From Azophilus sp963663395 (GTDB lineage Bacteria; Pseudomonadota; Gammaproteobacteria; Pseudomonadales; Azotimanducaceae): a DNA stretch of 64,000 nt. Of the stretch, positions 1 to 7,187 are shown in pieces. The notes below the pieces were generated by a model. That model worked only from the letters and a program-made list of their open reading frames with translations. It was not told the DNA's origin and did not search any database. Location of the stretch: contig OY760226.1 in the NCBI GenBank assembly GCA_963663395.1, forward strand, positions 4,464,001-4,528,000, written 5' to 3'. Position numbers and translations under genes: made by a program. Positions within the stretch are counted from its first letter, which is position 1. Every line of letters starts with the position of its first letter.

Positions 1-572
1 ACCTGCCCGAGCATCCGGGCCGCGGGTCGATGCTCCGCGCGCGGCAGCCTCAGGGTGGTCGCGAATCCGGTCGTCAATGCCGCAAGGGCACCGAGCTGTC
101 TGGCCATGTCCAGGCGCAGGGGGTGATCCGGGCCGAGCAGATGAGCGGGCGGCGACCAATCGGCGACCTCGCTCCAGACCCCGCTTCGGAATACGAGGCT
201 TGCGACCGGCAGGACGGTGTCAGCGGGGGCACCCTCGCCTTCGGAAAGGGTGACCGAGCCGTCCTCCGTCATCGCAACCTGGAAGGTCCTGCGATCGCCG
301 TCCTCGCCGGCCGTCAACGTTCGCGTCAACTCGCACCGGGAGAAAGGCGCACCACTTGGGAAGATTCCCTCGCAGTCGACGCGCAACTGCGCCGAGGCCA
401 GGGCCGTCTGGTCGACGACTACCCGCACGAAGCCCCAAGGCCAGGGCTCCGCCGCCAGCGCCGCCATGTGTGCCAGCGACGCCGCCCGGGCGTCCGACTG
501 GAGAAAGTGCGCCGGTTCGAGGACCATGCCGTTGCGCCATTGTACTGCCGCCGGAACGACGTGCGCGTTCAT
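1..572 (-). CDS. tssK: Type VI secretion baseplate protein TssK, N-terminal part (3' end outside window)
   Basis: TssK links the T6SS baseplate to the membrane complex in the cytoplasm. Reading leftwards from an ATG at 572 the protein starts MNAHVVPAAVQW, and within the first 22 residues carries WRNGMVLEPAHFLQSD. This matches the family signature W-x-EGM-x-L-x-PQHFQQ-x-D near the TssK N-terminus. About 190 codons are present; the remainder (TssK is usually about 440 residues) lies beyond position 1. The start overlaps the stop of the upstream lipoprotein gene as ATGA, which points to translational coupling. Function follows from the family and from the flanking lipoprotein and clpV genes. The exact start is well supported by the overlap. 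Confidence 0.85.
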   Translation of the reverse strand, partial: MNAHVVPAAVQWRNGMVLEPAHFLQSDARAASLAHMAALAAEPWPWGFVRVVVDQTALASAQLRVDCEGIFPSGAPFSRCELTRTLTAGEDGDRRTFQVAMTEDGSVTLSEGEGAPADTVLPVASLVFRSGVWSEVADWSPPAHLLGPDHPLRLDMARQLGALAALTTGFATTLRLPRAEHRPAARMLGQ

Positions 573-1459
573 CGCCGCTCGCTCCATGACAGCATGCCTT
601 TGGACCGTCGGGATGTTTCCCACACCCGGCAGCCCTGCCCGTCCACTTCCACCTCGATCCTTCGGCGCCAGCGCACCTCGAGTGGTGGATTTCGCGACGG
701 CCCGCAGAACAGCACACCGTTCACCCTGCCGTTGACGGCGAGCCTGAACGGCCCATGGCGGCGTCCCGGAACCAGTTCCCAGTCATCGACCGACGCGTCG
801 GGGTGTTCCCGGCGAAACGTCCGCCCACCGGCCTTGAACCAGGCGGCACCGGACATCCGGGCCAGGTCGGAGACCAGGCTCTCGTCGTCGACGCGCACCA
901 GTTCCACCCGTAGCGGGCGATTGCCGTTGGTGGCGGCGCCCACCGCGAAGGAGACATCGACCTTCTTCGAACGACGCCAGAAGCGCCGGGCGGACTTCTT
1001 CCGCGCGACGCCTTCAAGCCGGCACCCGGTGTCGTCGATGGCGACCGTCAGGTGACCGTCCCGCTGCACGCGAAAAGGGGTCGAGCCCGATTGCGCGCCG
1101 CAAAAGAGAATGCCCGCGAACTTTCCTTTCCGCTTGACGTTCACCGGCCCCACCGGGTGACCCGGAACCAGCTCCCAGGCATCGTAGGACACGCTCGGAT
1201 GCGCCCTCCTGAAGGCAGCGCCGGTTTCGCCGAACCAGGCAGACGTGTCCGTTGCGATGAGATCGGCGACCAGGCGCTCGTCCTCTACCCGGACCAACTC
1301 GACTCGCGCGGGCCGATTGCCATTGGCGCCCGGCGCCATGACGAGCGACACACGCTTTACCTTGACGGGGTCGTCGATCGCGTACGGGTTCCTGCCCGCA
1401 CATGCAGTGGCGATCAACGAAATCAGCACCACCAGGGCGATCTGCGCGTGGGTCGTCAT
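569..1459 (-). CDS. tssJ: TssJ-like type VI secretion lipoprotein with two tandem domains
   Basis: Predicted outer-membrane lipoprotein of the T6SS membrane complex, 296 residues. Residues 1-22 form a hydrophobic signal ending in a lipobox-like IATAC, so Cys at about 20 should be lipidated. The mature part holds two homologous units, roughly residues 32-145 and 160-275. Both share the pattern NGNRP-RVELVRV-DE-LV-DL, an AWF, an FRR-HP, a WELVPG, an LFCG and a terminal GCR. TssJ normally has one such transthyretin-like beta domain, so this looks like an internal duplication. The ATG at 1459 overlaps the clpV stop (TGATG); an upstream TTG at 1465 is possible but less likely. The position between tssK and tssH supports the role; sequence similarity to classical TssJ is modest. 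Confidence 0.7.
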   Translation of the reverse strand: MTTHAQIALVVLISLIATACAGRNPYAIDDPVKVKRVSLVMAPGANGNRPARVELVRVEDERLVADLIATDTSAWFGETGAAFRRAHPSVSYDAWELVPGHPVGPVNVKRKGKFAGILFCGAQSGSTPFRVQRDGHLTVAIDDTGCRLEGVARKKSARRFWRRSKKVDVSFAVGAATNGNRPLRVELVRVDDESLVSDLARMSGAAWFKAGGRTFRREHPDASVDDWELVPGRRHGPFRLAVNGRVNGVLFCGPSRNPPLEVRWRRRIEVEVDGQGCRVWETSRRSKGMLSWSERR

Positions 1460-3849
1460 CAGCAAGCTCCGTTAACGATACCTCCATCGCGTACTTCACA
1501 CACCGCGACGGTGCTTTGGGATTCGATGTGGCCGGGGGCGGCCTGGCACACGCCCGCGCGCACCCTGAACTCGCCGCGGCGGAGTTCCACCGTGGCGGCC
1601 CCGGGCCGCTCGCCCCGGTCGAGCCGGTCGAGGACATACTCCGCGACCGCGGGGCGAATCCAGCGGGCGATGATGCCGTCGAGGAAACGCGCCCCCTGGG
1701 GCGTCGACCTGACCCGTGCCGCGATCCAGTCGCGAACGTCGTCCTCGAAGGTCAATGCAGACCGGTGCGAGGCCTCATAGGTGTCGGCGAGCCGGTCGAG
1801 GCGCATCCCGGCGATGCGGGCAAGCGTGTCGTCGCCGAGCGGCCAGTAGGGAACGAGCTGCAGTCGTCCGATGAACGCCGCGGGGAAGTGCCGGGCAAGG
1901 GCATCGGTCAACGAGGCGTGCAGGATCTCCTCCGCGGGCGGTGGTTCGACCCCGGCCGCCTGCTCCACGACCGCGTCGCCCACATTGCTGGTCAGGACGA
2001 TCAGGGCGTTGGAGAAGTCCGCCTCGATACCCTCGGCGTCCTCCATCCAGCCGCGGTCGAGCACCTGGTAGAGCATCTCGACGACGTCCGGATGGGCCTT
2101 TTCGATTTCATCGAGCAGCACCACGCAATAGGGGGTGCGGCGGATCCCTTCCGTCAGGACACCGCCTTCGCCGTAGCCCACGTAGCCGGCGGGCGCGCCC
2201 TTGAGGCCTGAGACCGTGTGCGATTCCTGGTATTCGGACATGTTGACGGTGAGCATCCGGCCGCCGAACAGCGCATCGGCGATGGCGTGCGCGGTTTCCG
2301 TCTTGCCGACCCCGGAAGGCCCGCAGAACATCAGGGCGCCAACGGGGCGGCGGCGGTCGGAAAGCCCGGCGAGATAGGCGCGCGCCTGGGAGGCGCAACG
2401 TTCGAGGGCCCGGCTCTGGCCGACCACACGTTCGGCAAGCACCTGTTCCAGTCGATTCGCCATTCTGCTCATGTTCGAAAGCATCCCGCCTGTGGGGACC
2501 CCGGTCAGGTCCGAGACGACCGAGGCCACGTCACTTTCTTCGACCGGCATCGGCTCGGCCGGTTCCGTCGAACCGCTGATCCGCGCCCGCGCGCAGGCCG
2601 AGTCCAGCACCGCGACCGCCTTGTCGGGCAGCTGCCGGCCGACGATGTACCGGCGCGACAGGGAAACCGCCGACGCAAGTACGTTGTCCTCGAACTTCAC
2701 GCCGTGGTGGTCTGCCAGAACCGGCGCGATCCCTTCGACGATGGCCAGGGTCCGGGCATCGTCCGGTTCCTGGATGCGCACCGGGGCGATCCTTCTCGCG
2801 AGCCCCGGATCGGGTTCGATGTGGCGTCGCCAATCGCGCCAGCCGCAGGTGCCGAGGATGCGCACCGCGCCGCCGGAGAGGACGCTGCGCAACGCATCGC
2901 CGCCATGCCCCTGATCGCCGAACAGTAGATGGAGGTCGTCCACGAACAGGATCATTCCCGCCGGCTCGACCTCCTTGGCGATGACCTGCAGCCGTTCCTC
3001 CACGGCGCCCCGCGAGAGGGCGCCCGAGCGCAACGACGAGACATCGAGCGACCACACCGGCGTGCCGTGCAGTGCAGTACCGACCCGGTCCGATTCCCCG
3101 GCCAGGGCCGTTACGAAACCGAGCGCGCAGGCCGACTTGCCCACACCCGCCTCGCCCACGACGGTTACCGAATTCTGACGGCGCCGCAGCAGGATCGACG
3201 AAATCGCCTGGAATTGCGTGTCGAAGCCGATCACGGGATCGAAGCGGCCTTCCCGCGCGGTCGCGATCATGTCGTAGCCGTACCGGGAAAGCTCCGGGAA
3301 TCGATCGTCCGTGGGCGTTCTGGCGATGCCGTCAGCTTGCCCGGGCCCTCGACCGACGGCCGAGGCCAGGCGACCGGGGTCGATCCGGTCGAAACTGGGC
3401 AGCCCATCGACCAGGCGCGGCCAGGCATCGCCCCGGCGGGCAACCGTCTCGAAGAACCGCACCGGGGAAACCGAACGGTCTCCGTACTCGTCGAAGGACA
3501 GCGCCCAGGCCTCGCGGAGCAGATGGGCCAGCGACTCGTCGAATGAGGGTAAAACAGCGGGTGTGCACCGCGATTCGTCCGCGACCCGCCGGGCAAGCGA
3601 CGACTCGATCGCCGGCGCGTCCGCGCCTGCTTCGGAGAGTGCAGCGGCGACCTCGGGACCGATGCTCCGGTCGCGCAGCAGCGACAGCAGGAAGAACTCG
3701 ATGGTGATGCTCCCGCGCCCTTCGCGGGCCGCCGCGTCCGCCGCGTCGGAGAGGACCCGGCGCGCGTCGGGATCGAGATGTTCGTAGAGCCTGCGAAGGT
3801 TCACTTGGCGCCTGTGTTCCGTTGCGCTTGTACCCTCTCTGACCGCCAT
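1459..3849 (-). CDS. tssH: Type VI secretion AAA+ ATPase TssH/ClpV
   Basis: ClpV disassembles the contracted TssB/TssC sheath in the cytoplasm so its subunits can be reused. The protein is about 796 residues, somewhat short for ClpV (usually 850-900). Order: Clp-N repeat region (about residues 16-150, starting NLRRLYEHLDPDARRVL), first AAA+ module with Walker A GEAGVGKS, and second module with Walker A GPSGVGKT and Walker B VVLLDEIEKAH. A C-terminal Clp D2-small-like domain follows. The first Walker B reads ILFVDDLH, with Asp where Glu is usual. I placed the start at ATG 3849; a GTG at 3804, directly before the conserved NLRRLY, is an alternative. The gene is divergent from tssE, leaving about 140 bp for promoters of both arms, and overlaps the lipoprotein gene by one base. 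Confidence 0.9.
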   Translation of the reverse strand: MAVREGTSATEHRRQVNLRRLYEHLDPDARRVLSDAADAAAREGRGSITIEFFLLSLLRDRSIGPEVAAALSEAGADAPAIESSLARRVADESRCTPAVLPSFDESLAHLLREAWALSFDEYGDRSVSPVRFFETVARRGDAWPRLVDGLPSFDRIDPGRLASAVGRGPGQADGIARTPTDDRFPELSRYGYDMIATAREGRFDPVIGFDTQFQAISSILLRRRQNSVTVVGEAGVGKSACALGFVTALAGESDRVGTALHGTPVWSLDVSSLRSGALSRGAVEERLQVIAKEVEPAGMILFVDDLHLLFGDQGHGGDALRSVLSGGAVRILGTCGWRDWRRHIEPDPGLARRIAPVRIQEPDDARTLAIVEGIAPVLADHHGVKFEDNVLASAVSLSRRYIVGRQLPDKAVAVLDSACARARISGSTEPAEPMPVEESDVASVVSDLTGVPTGGMLSNMSRMANRLEQVLAERVVGQSRALERCASQARAYLAGLSDRRRPVGALMFCGPSGVGKTETAHAIADALFGGRMLTVNMSEYQESHTVSGLKGAPAGYVGYGEGGVLTEGIRRTPYCVVLLDEIEKAHPDVVEMLYQVLDRGWMEDAEGIEADFSNALIVLTSNVGDAVVEQAAGVEPPPAEEILHASLTDALARHFPAAFIGRLQLVPYWPLGDDTLARIAGMRLDRLADTYEASHRSALTFEDDVRDWIAARVRSTPQGARFLDGIIARWIRPAVAEYVLDRLDRGERPGAATVELRRGEFRVRAGVCQAAPGHIESQSTVAVCEVRDGGIVNGAC

Positions 3850-3989
3850 GCGGCGTGATTGGTTCACCCGCTGCCGCAGGAACCGCTGCCGGCATCGCTG
3901 ACAGGTGCGGCTCGATGTCCCGCGGAACGGACCATCCGAATCGCGGTCGAAAATATTGAGTCCGGTTCCATTCGAGGGAAGACACAGCC

Positions 3990-4439
3990 ATGACCCCACC
4001 CGCAGGATCGCGCGACGCCAACTATGCCGGCCTGTTCCAGCGATTCGCCGCGGTGGACGAGGGCGACCCGCGCATGCTTGCCGTCGAACTTGCCGACCTG
4101 CTCGGCGGGCGACGGATCTTCGCCGGGCGCGGTCTCGGCGTGCTTGGGTGGGGGATGCCACCCCTGTCGAACCCGGCCCGGGCCTCGGAGACCGACCAAC
4201 TGCACATTGCGGAGTGCATCGCGGACGCCATCCGGAGATTCGAGCCACGGCTTGAACGCGTGCAGGTATCACCCGACGACGACTCCAGGGAACTGTCGTT
4301 TCAGATCACGGCGAGCCTGGTGGCCGAGTCGTCAACCGTCAGGCTGCGTATCTTCTCGCCTTACGCAAAGGGTGGCTTCGGCGCCCGGATCGAAGTCGTG
4401 GAGATCGGCGACGATCTCCACCCGGGAGCCGTGCCGTGA
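3990..4439 (+). CDS. tssE: Type VI secretion baseplate protein TssE (gp25-like)
   Basis: TssE is the gp25/W-family baseplate subunit from which sheath polymerisation starts. The 149-residue protein has the expected length. It shows the family layout: a GWGMPPL segment near residue 53 (equivalent to the conserved YGLPDL), an acidic ASETDQLHIAECIADAI helix, then FEPRLERVQV and a final beta hairpin. The EPRL motif is the most conserved feature of TssE. A purine-rich AGGGAAG lies 9-15 bases before the ATG. It heads a tssE-tssF-tssG operon, divergent from the clpV arm. The stop overlaps the GTG start of tssF (GTGA). Confidence 0.9.
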   Translation: MTPPAGSRDANYAGLFQRFAAVDEGDPRMLAVELADLLGGRRIFAGRGLGVLGWGMPPLSNPARASETDQLHIAECIADAIRRFEPRLERVQVSPDDDSRELSFQITASLVAESSTVRLRIFSPYAKGGFGARIEVVEIGDDLHPGAVP

Positions 4440-6061
4440 ACGACCACCGACTGTTGAACGCCTACATCAGCGAACTGGAAGCGCTGCGCGTGCATGGGCG
4501 CGAACTTGCGGAGTCTTTCCCGGATGTGGCCGCCCGGCTCGACATCGGACCGCGACGGTCAAGAGACCCCCACGTCGAGCGCGTCGTCGAGAGCGCAGCC
4601 TTCCTGGCCGCCCGCCTGCGCTTGCAGTTGGAGGACCAATCCGCCGAGCTGCCGATGTGGCTCCTGTCGATCCTCGCTCCCACGTTACAGGAGCCCGTGC
4701 CCGCCATGGCCATCGCCGACCTGCACGGTGGTTCGGAAGCACAACGCATTGCCCGCGGGACGCGTTTCGACCTTCGCTTCGGCCAGCTGCCACTGGTCTG
4801 CCTTTCGACCACCATGGCCGTCACCGCGGCTCCCTATTCCATCCGCATCGGCCGTCTCGAAGCGCGCGACAACATCCCCGACGGGATATCACTGCGGCTC
4901 TTCGGACAGCCCCCACCCACACTCGACCTGTTCATCGGCAACAACCCGTTGAACGCCGCGCTGCTACTCGACGCGCTCGCAGAAGACCTGGTCGCCATCG
5001 AAGTCGTTCCCCCCGGCGGAGGCGACGCCACACTACTGCCGGCCGGCAGTCTGCGCATCCTCGGCTTCCGCCCCGACGAGGCCGCGCTACCGGTTCGTCC
5101 GGCCTCTCACCAGGCGCACCGGCTGGTCACGGAGTTCATTGCCTTCCCGGAGAAGTTCAGTTTCGTCTCCCTGACCGGCGCCCCCTTCGAGCACGGCACC
5201 GAGATCCGGTTCCGGTTCTCGCAACCGCTGGCGTTCGACCGCAAGCTGCCCCACGACCTGATCGCCGCCAACCGCGTGCCGCTAATCAATCTATGGCGGA
5301 CCCCCGGAACGCCATTCAACATCGACGGCAGGCAGCTCGAGTACCCGATCCGGGTCGATGCGCAACGCTATCGCGTGGTCGAGTGCCATTCGGTTGAAGA
5401 CCTGCACCTGTACGGAACAGGGAGCAGCCGCGGCGTTCGGCTCGACCCGCTCCATGCCACCGGAGACATCCGGGACACCGCCGTTCGCTGGGGCGTCCGT
5501 CGCACCACCTCACCGGTGGGCGGCGAGGTGATGGTCTACTTCAAGGGGTTGGACTACAAGAAGCTGGGCCGGCAAGGCCACCTGGCGGCGCCGCGCCTCC
5601 TGGCAAGCAACGGTGACCTGCCGCGGCGCGCAAGGGTGGGCGAATCGCTGCATCCCGTCGACGGTCTGGGCGGCTGGCACGCCCGGCTGGCAACCGTGCC
5701 GACGGCCTATCGACCCGCCGTGGCCGATGCCGAAGCCATGCGAACGCTCGTCGGCTACATGCAGAGTTCCCTCCACAGCCTGGCGTCGACCGACTCGAGC
5801 GGTTCGCTCAGGCAATTCCTGAGGAAGTTTCCCGGCGCCGACACCGCGGCCTGGATCGACGCCATCGGGCGCGTAGCGGTACAACCGGTGGCGACGAACC
5901 ACAACGGCATTCCGAGCCCCGAACTCCGCGTGTTCCTGTCGTTCGATGCGACGCGGTCGCGAACCACCAGCCGCACGGTGCTGAAGCGCGTGCTCGCCAG
6001 GCTGTTCGACAGTCAGCGAAGCTTGAATCGCGTCGAGCAGGTCGTGGTGGTCAACACCTAG
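4436..6061 (+). CDS. tssF: Type VI secretion baseplate protein TssF
   Basis: TssF (VasA/ImpG family) forms the baseplate wedge with TssG and TssK. The 541-residue product begins with the family hallmark: ELEALRVHGRELAESFPDVA, then DPHVERVVESAAFLAARLRL and LSILAPTLQEPVPAMAIADL. In TssF these correspond to the N-terminal ELxYLR, DPHVERLxEGFAFLAAR and PxPSM motifs. The length is slightly below the usual 580-620. The GTG start at 4436 overlaps the tssE stop, consistent with coupling. Together with tssE upstream and tssG downstream this is a typical baseplate operon. Confidence 0.92.
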   Translation: MNDHRLLNAYISELEALRVHGRELAESFPDVAARLDIGPRRSRDPHVERVVESAAFLAARLRLQLEDQSAELPMWLLSILAPTLQEPVPAMAIADLHGGSEAQRIARGTRFDLRFGQLPLVCLSTTMAVTAAPYSIRIGRLEARDNIPDGISLRLFGQPPPTLDLFIGNNPLNAALLLDALAEDLVAIEVVPPGGGDATLLPAGSLRILGFRPDEAALPVRPASHQAHRLVTEFIAFPEKFSFVSLTGAPFEHGTEIRFRFSQPLAFDRKLPHDLIAANRVPLINLWRTPGTPFNIDGRQLEYPIRVDAQRYRVVECHSVEDLHLYGTGSSRGVRLDPLHATGDIRDTAVRWGVRRTTSPVGGEVMVYFKGLDYKKLGRQGHLAAPRLLASNGDLPRRARVGESLHPVDGLGGWHARLATVPTAYRPAVADAEAMRTLVGYMQSSLHSLASTDSSGSLRQFLRKFPGADTAAWIDAIGRVAVQPVATNHNGIPSPELRVFLSFDATRSRTTSRTVLKRVLARLFDSQRSLNRVEQVVVVNT

Positions 6062-6083
6062 ACCACGCACGACACCATTTGCC

Positions 6084-7151
6084 ATGCACAAGAACGACCG
6101 AGCCGGATCGAATCCCGCCGAGGGTAACCTGGCAGCCCCTGGCAAGAGTCCGCCCGCAATCAACCGCCGATCCGTCCCGCCGGACTCTTGCCGCGGCCTG
6201 GAGGACCATCCGAACCAACACCCGCTGGTCCGGGATCTCCTGCTCCGTCCCCACCGGTGGCGGATCTGGCCCGCAGTCGCCGTTCTGCGCTGGCTCCAGC
6301 GCCGCATGTCCAACGCACCCCGACTGGTCTTCCGTTCGAAACCGTCGCTCAGCTTCGCCGGTTCGGAGGTGCGCGATCTCCGCCTTCACGACAACCGCAT
6401 GGACCTCGTGCTCAACGCACCTGGATTGGCGACGGCCGGTTCCCCTCTGCCCGCGTCGGACATTGAACGGATAATCGCGGATCACTACGAAGGCGGAGCG
6501 TTGAGCACCTGGCTCGACGGCCCCGGCGACCGTTTCATGCATCTGCTGGAAGACGTGCAGATGAGGAGCAACCAGGCCTTCGCCCTGGTGGCAGGCGAAC
6601 GGGTTGAAGCCTTCGCGCTGGCCCGCGACCTCGTCGGGCGATCCGCACCGCTGAACGCCGGCGGCGACGGCACCCTCTACACCACCGGCGACGATGAACC
6701 CGATGGCGCGCTCGCCCTGGCGGCGCTATTCCTCGGCCCGGTCTCGGCGTCGGGCCTCTGCGGTCTGGTCCAGGCCTTTACCCGACTGCCCGCAAGAGTA
6801 GTGGAATTCACGGGCGCGGAGACCACCACCGCCCGACCGGCGTGCGTCGGTGCTCCGATAGGGTTGATCCTTGGCGTAAGCTGCGAACTTCCTTCCGCAG
6901 GGGTCGAGATCCACATCGAAGGCGGCACGCACCGGAAAGCGCCGGATTGGGCACGCTCGGCAGCACGCCGAAGATCCCTGCACCTGTTGGCGACCGCCTA
7001 CATCGGCGCCCTCTCGCCCCAAGCCCGGTTGTTTCTGTGGCTCGACGGCACCAATGCGCCACCTGCCGCCCTTGACAATGACACGGCACTCGGGGGTCTC
7101 GCCGTTCTCGGCGCCAGCGATGTCCCGGTCCGCCTACCGCTCGCCCCGTAG
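6084..7151 (+). CDS. tssG: Type VI secretion baseplate protein TssG
   Basis: TssG (VasB/ImpH family) is the partner of TssF in the baseplate wedge. The 355-residue protein has the family pattern after a variable N-terminus of about 45 residues: a FxxxRLLxR-like WPAVAVLRWLQRR, then LVFRSKPSLSFAGSEV. A PLPASDIERI segment and a region with FMHLLEDVQMRSNQAFAL follow, equivalent to LDLFHHRLLSLFYRAW. The N-terminal segment is longer than usual and an internal start is possible, since the gene begins 23 bp after the tssF stop. A GC-rich hairpin overlaps the stop codon (about 7141-7162) but has no T tract. Confidence 0.88.
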   Translation: MHKNDRAGSNPAEGNLAAPGKSPPAINRRSVPPDSCRGLEDHPNQHPLVRDLLLRPHRWRIWPAVAVLRWLQRRMSNAPRLVFRSKPSLSFAGSEVRDLRLHDNRMDLVLNAPGLATAGSPLPASDIERIIADHYEGGALSTWLDGPGDRFMHLLEDVQMRSNQAFALVAGERVEAFALARDLVGRSAPLNAGGDGTLYTTGDDEPDGALALAALFLGPVSASGLCGLVQAFTRLPARVVEFTGAETTTARPACVGAPIGLILGVSCELPSAGVEIHIEGGTHRKAPDWARSAARRRSLHLLATAYIGALSPQARLFLWLDGTNAPPAALDNDTALGGLAVLGASDVPVRLPLAP

Positions 7152-7187
7152 GGGCGGGGCCTTACCTGAGGCCGGGCGACACTTGGC

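Noticed and set aside
7141..7165. Possible terminator at the end of tssG
   Set aside because: The GC hairpin is real but overlaps the stop codon and has no downstream T run.
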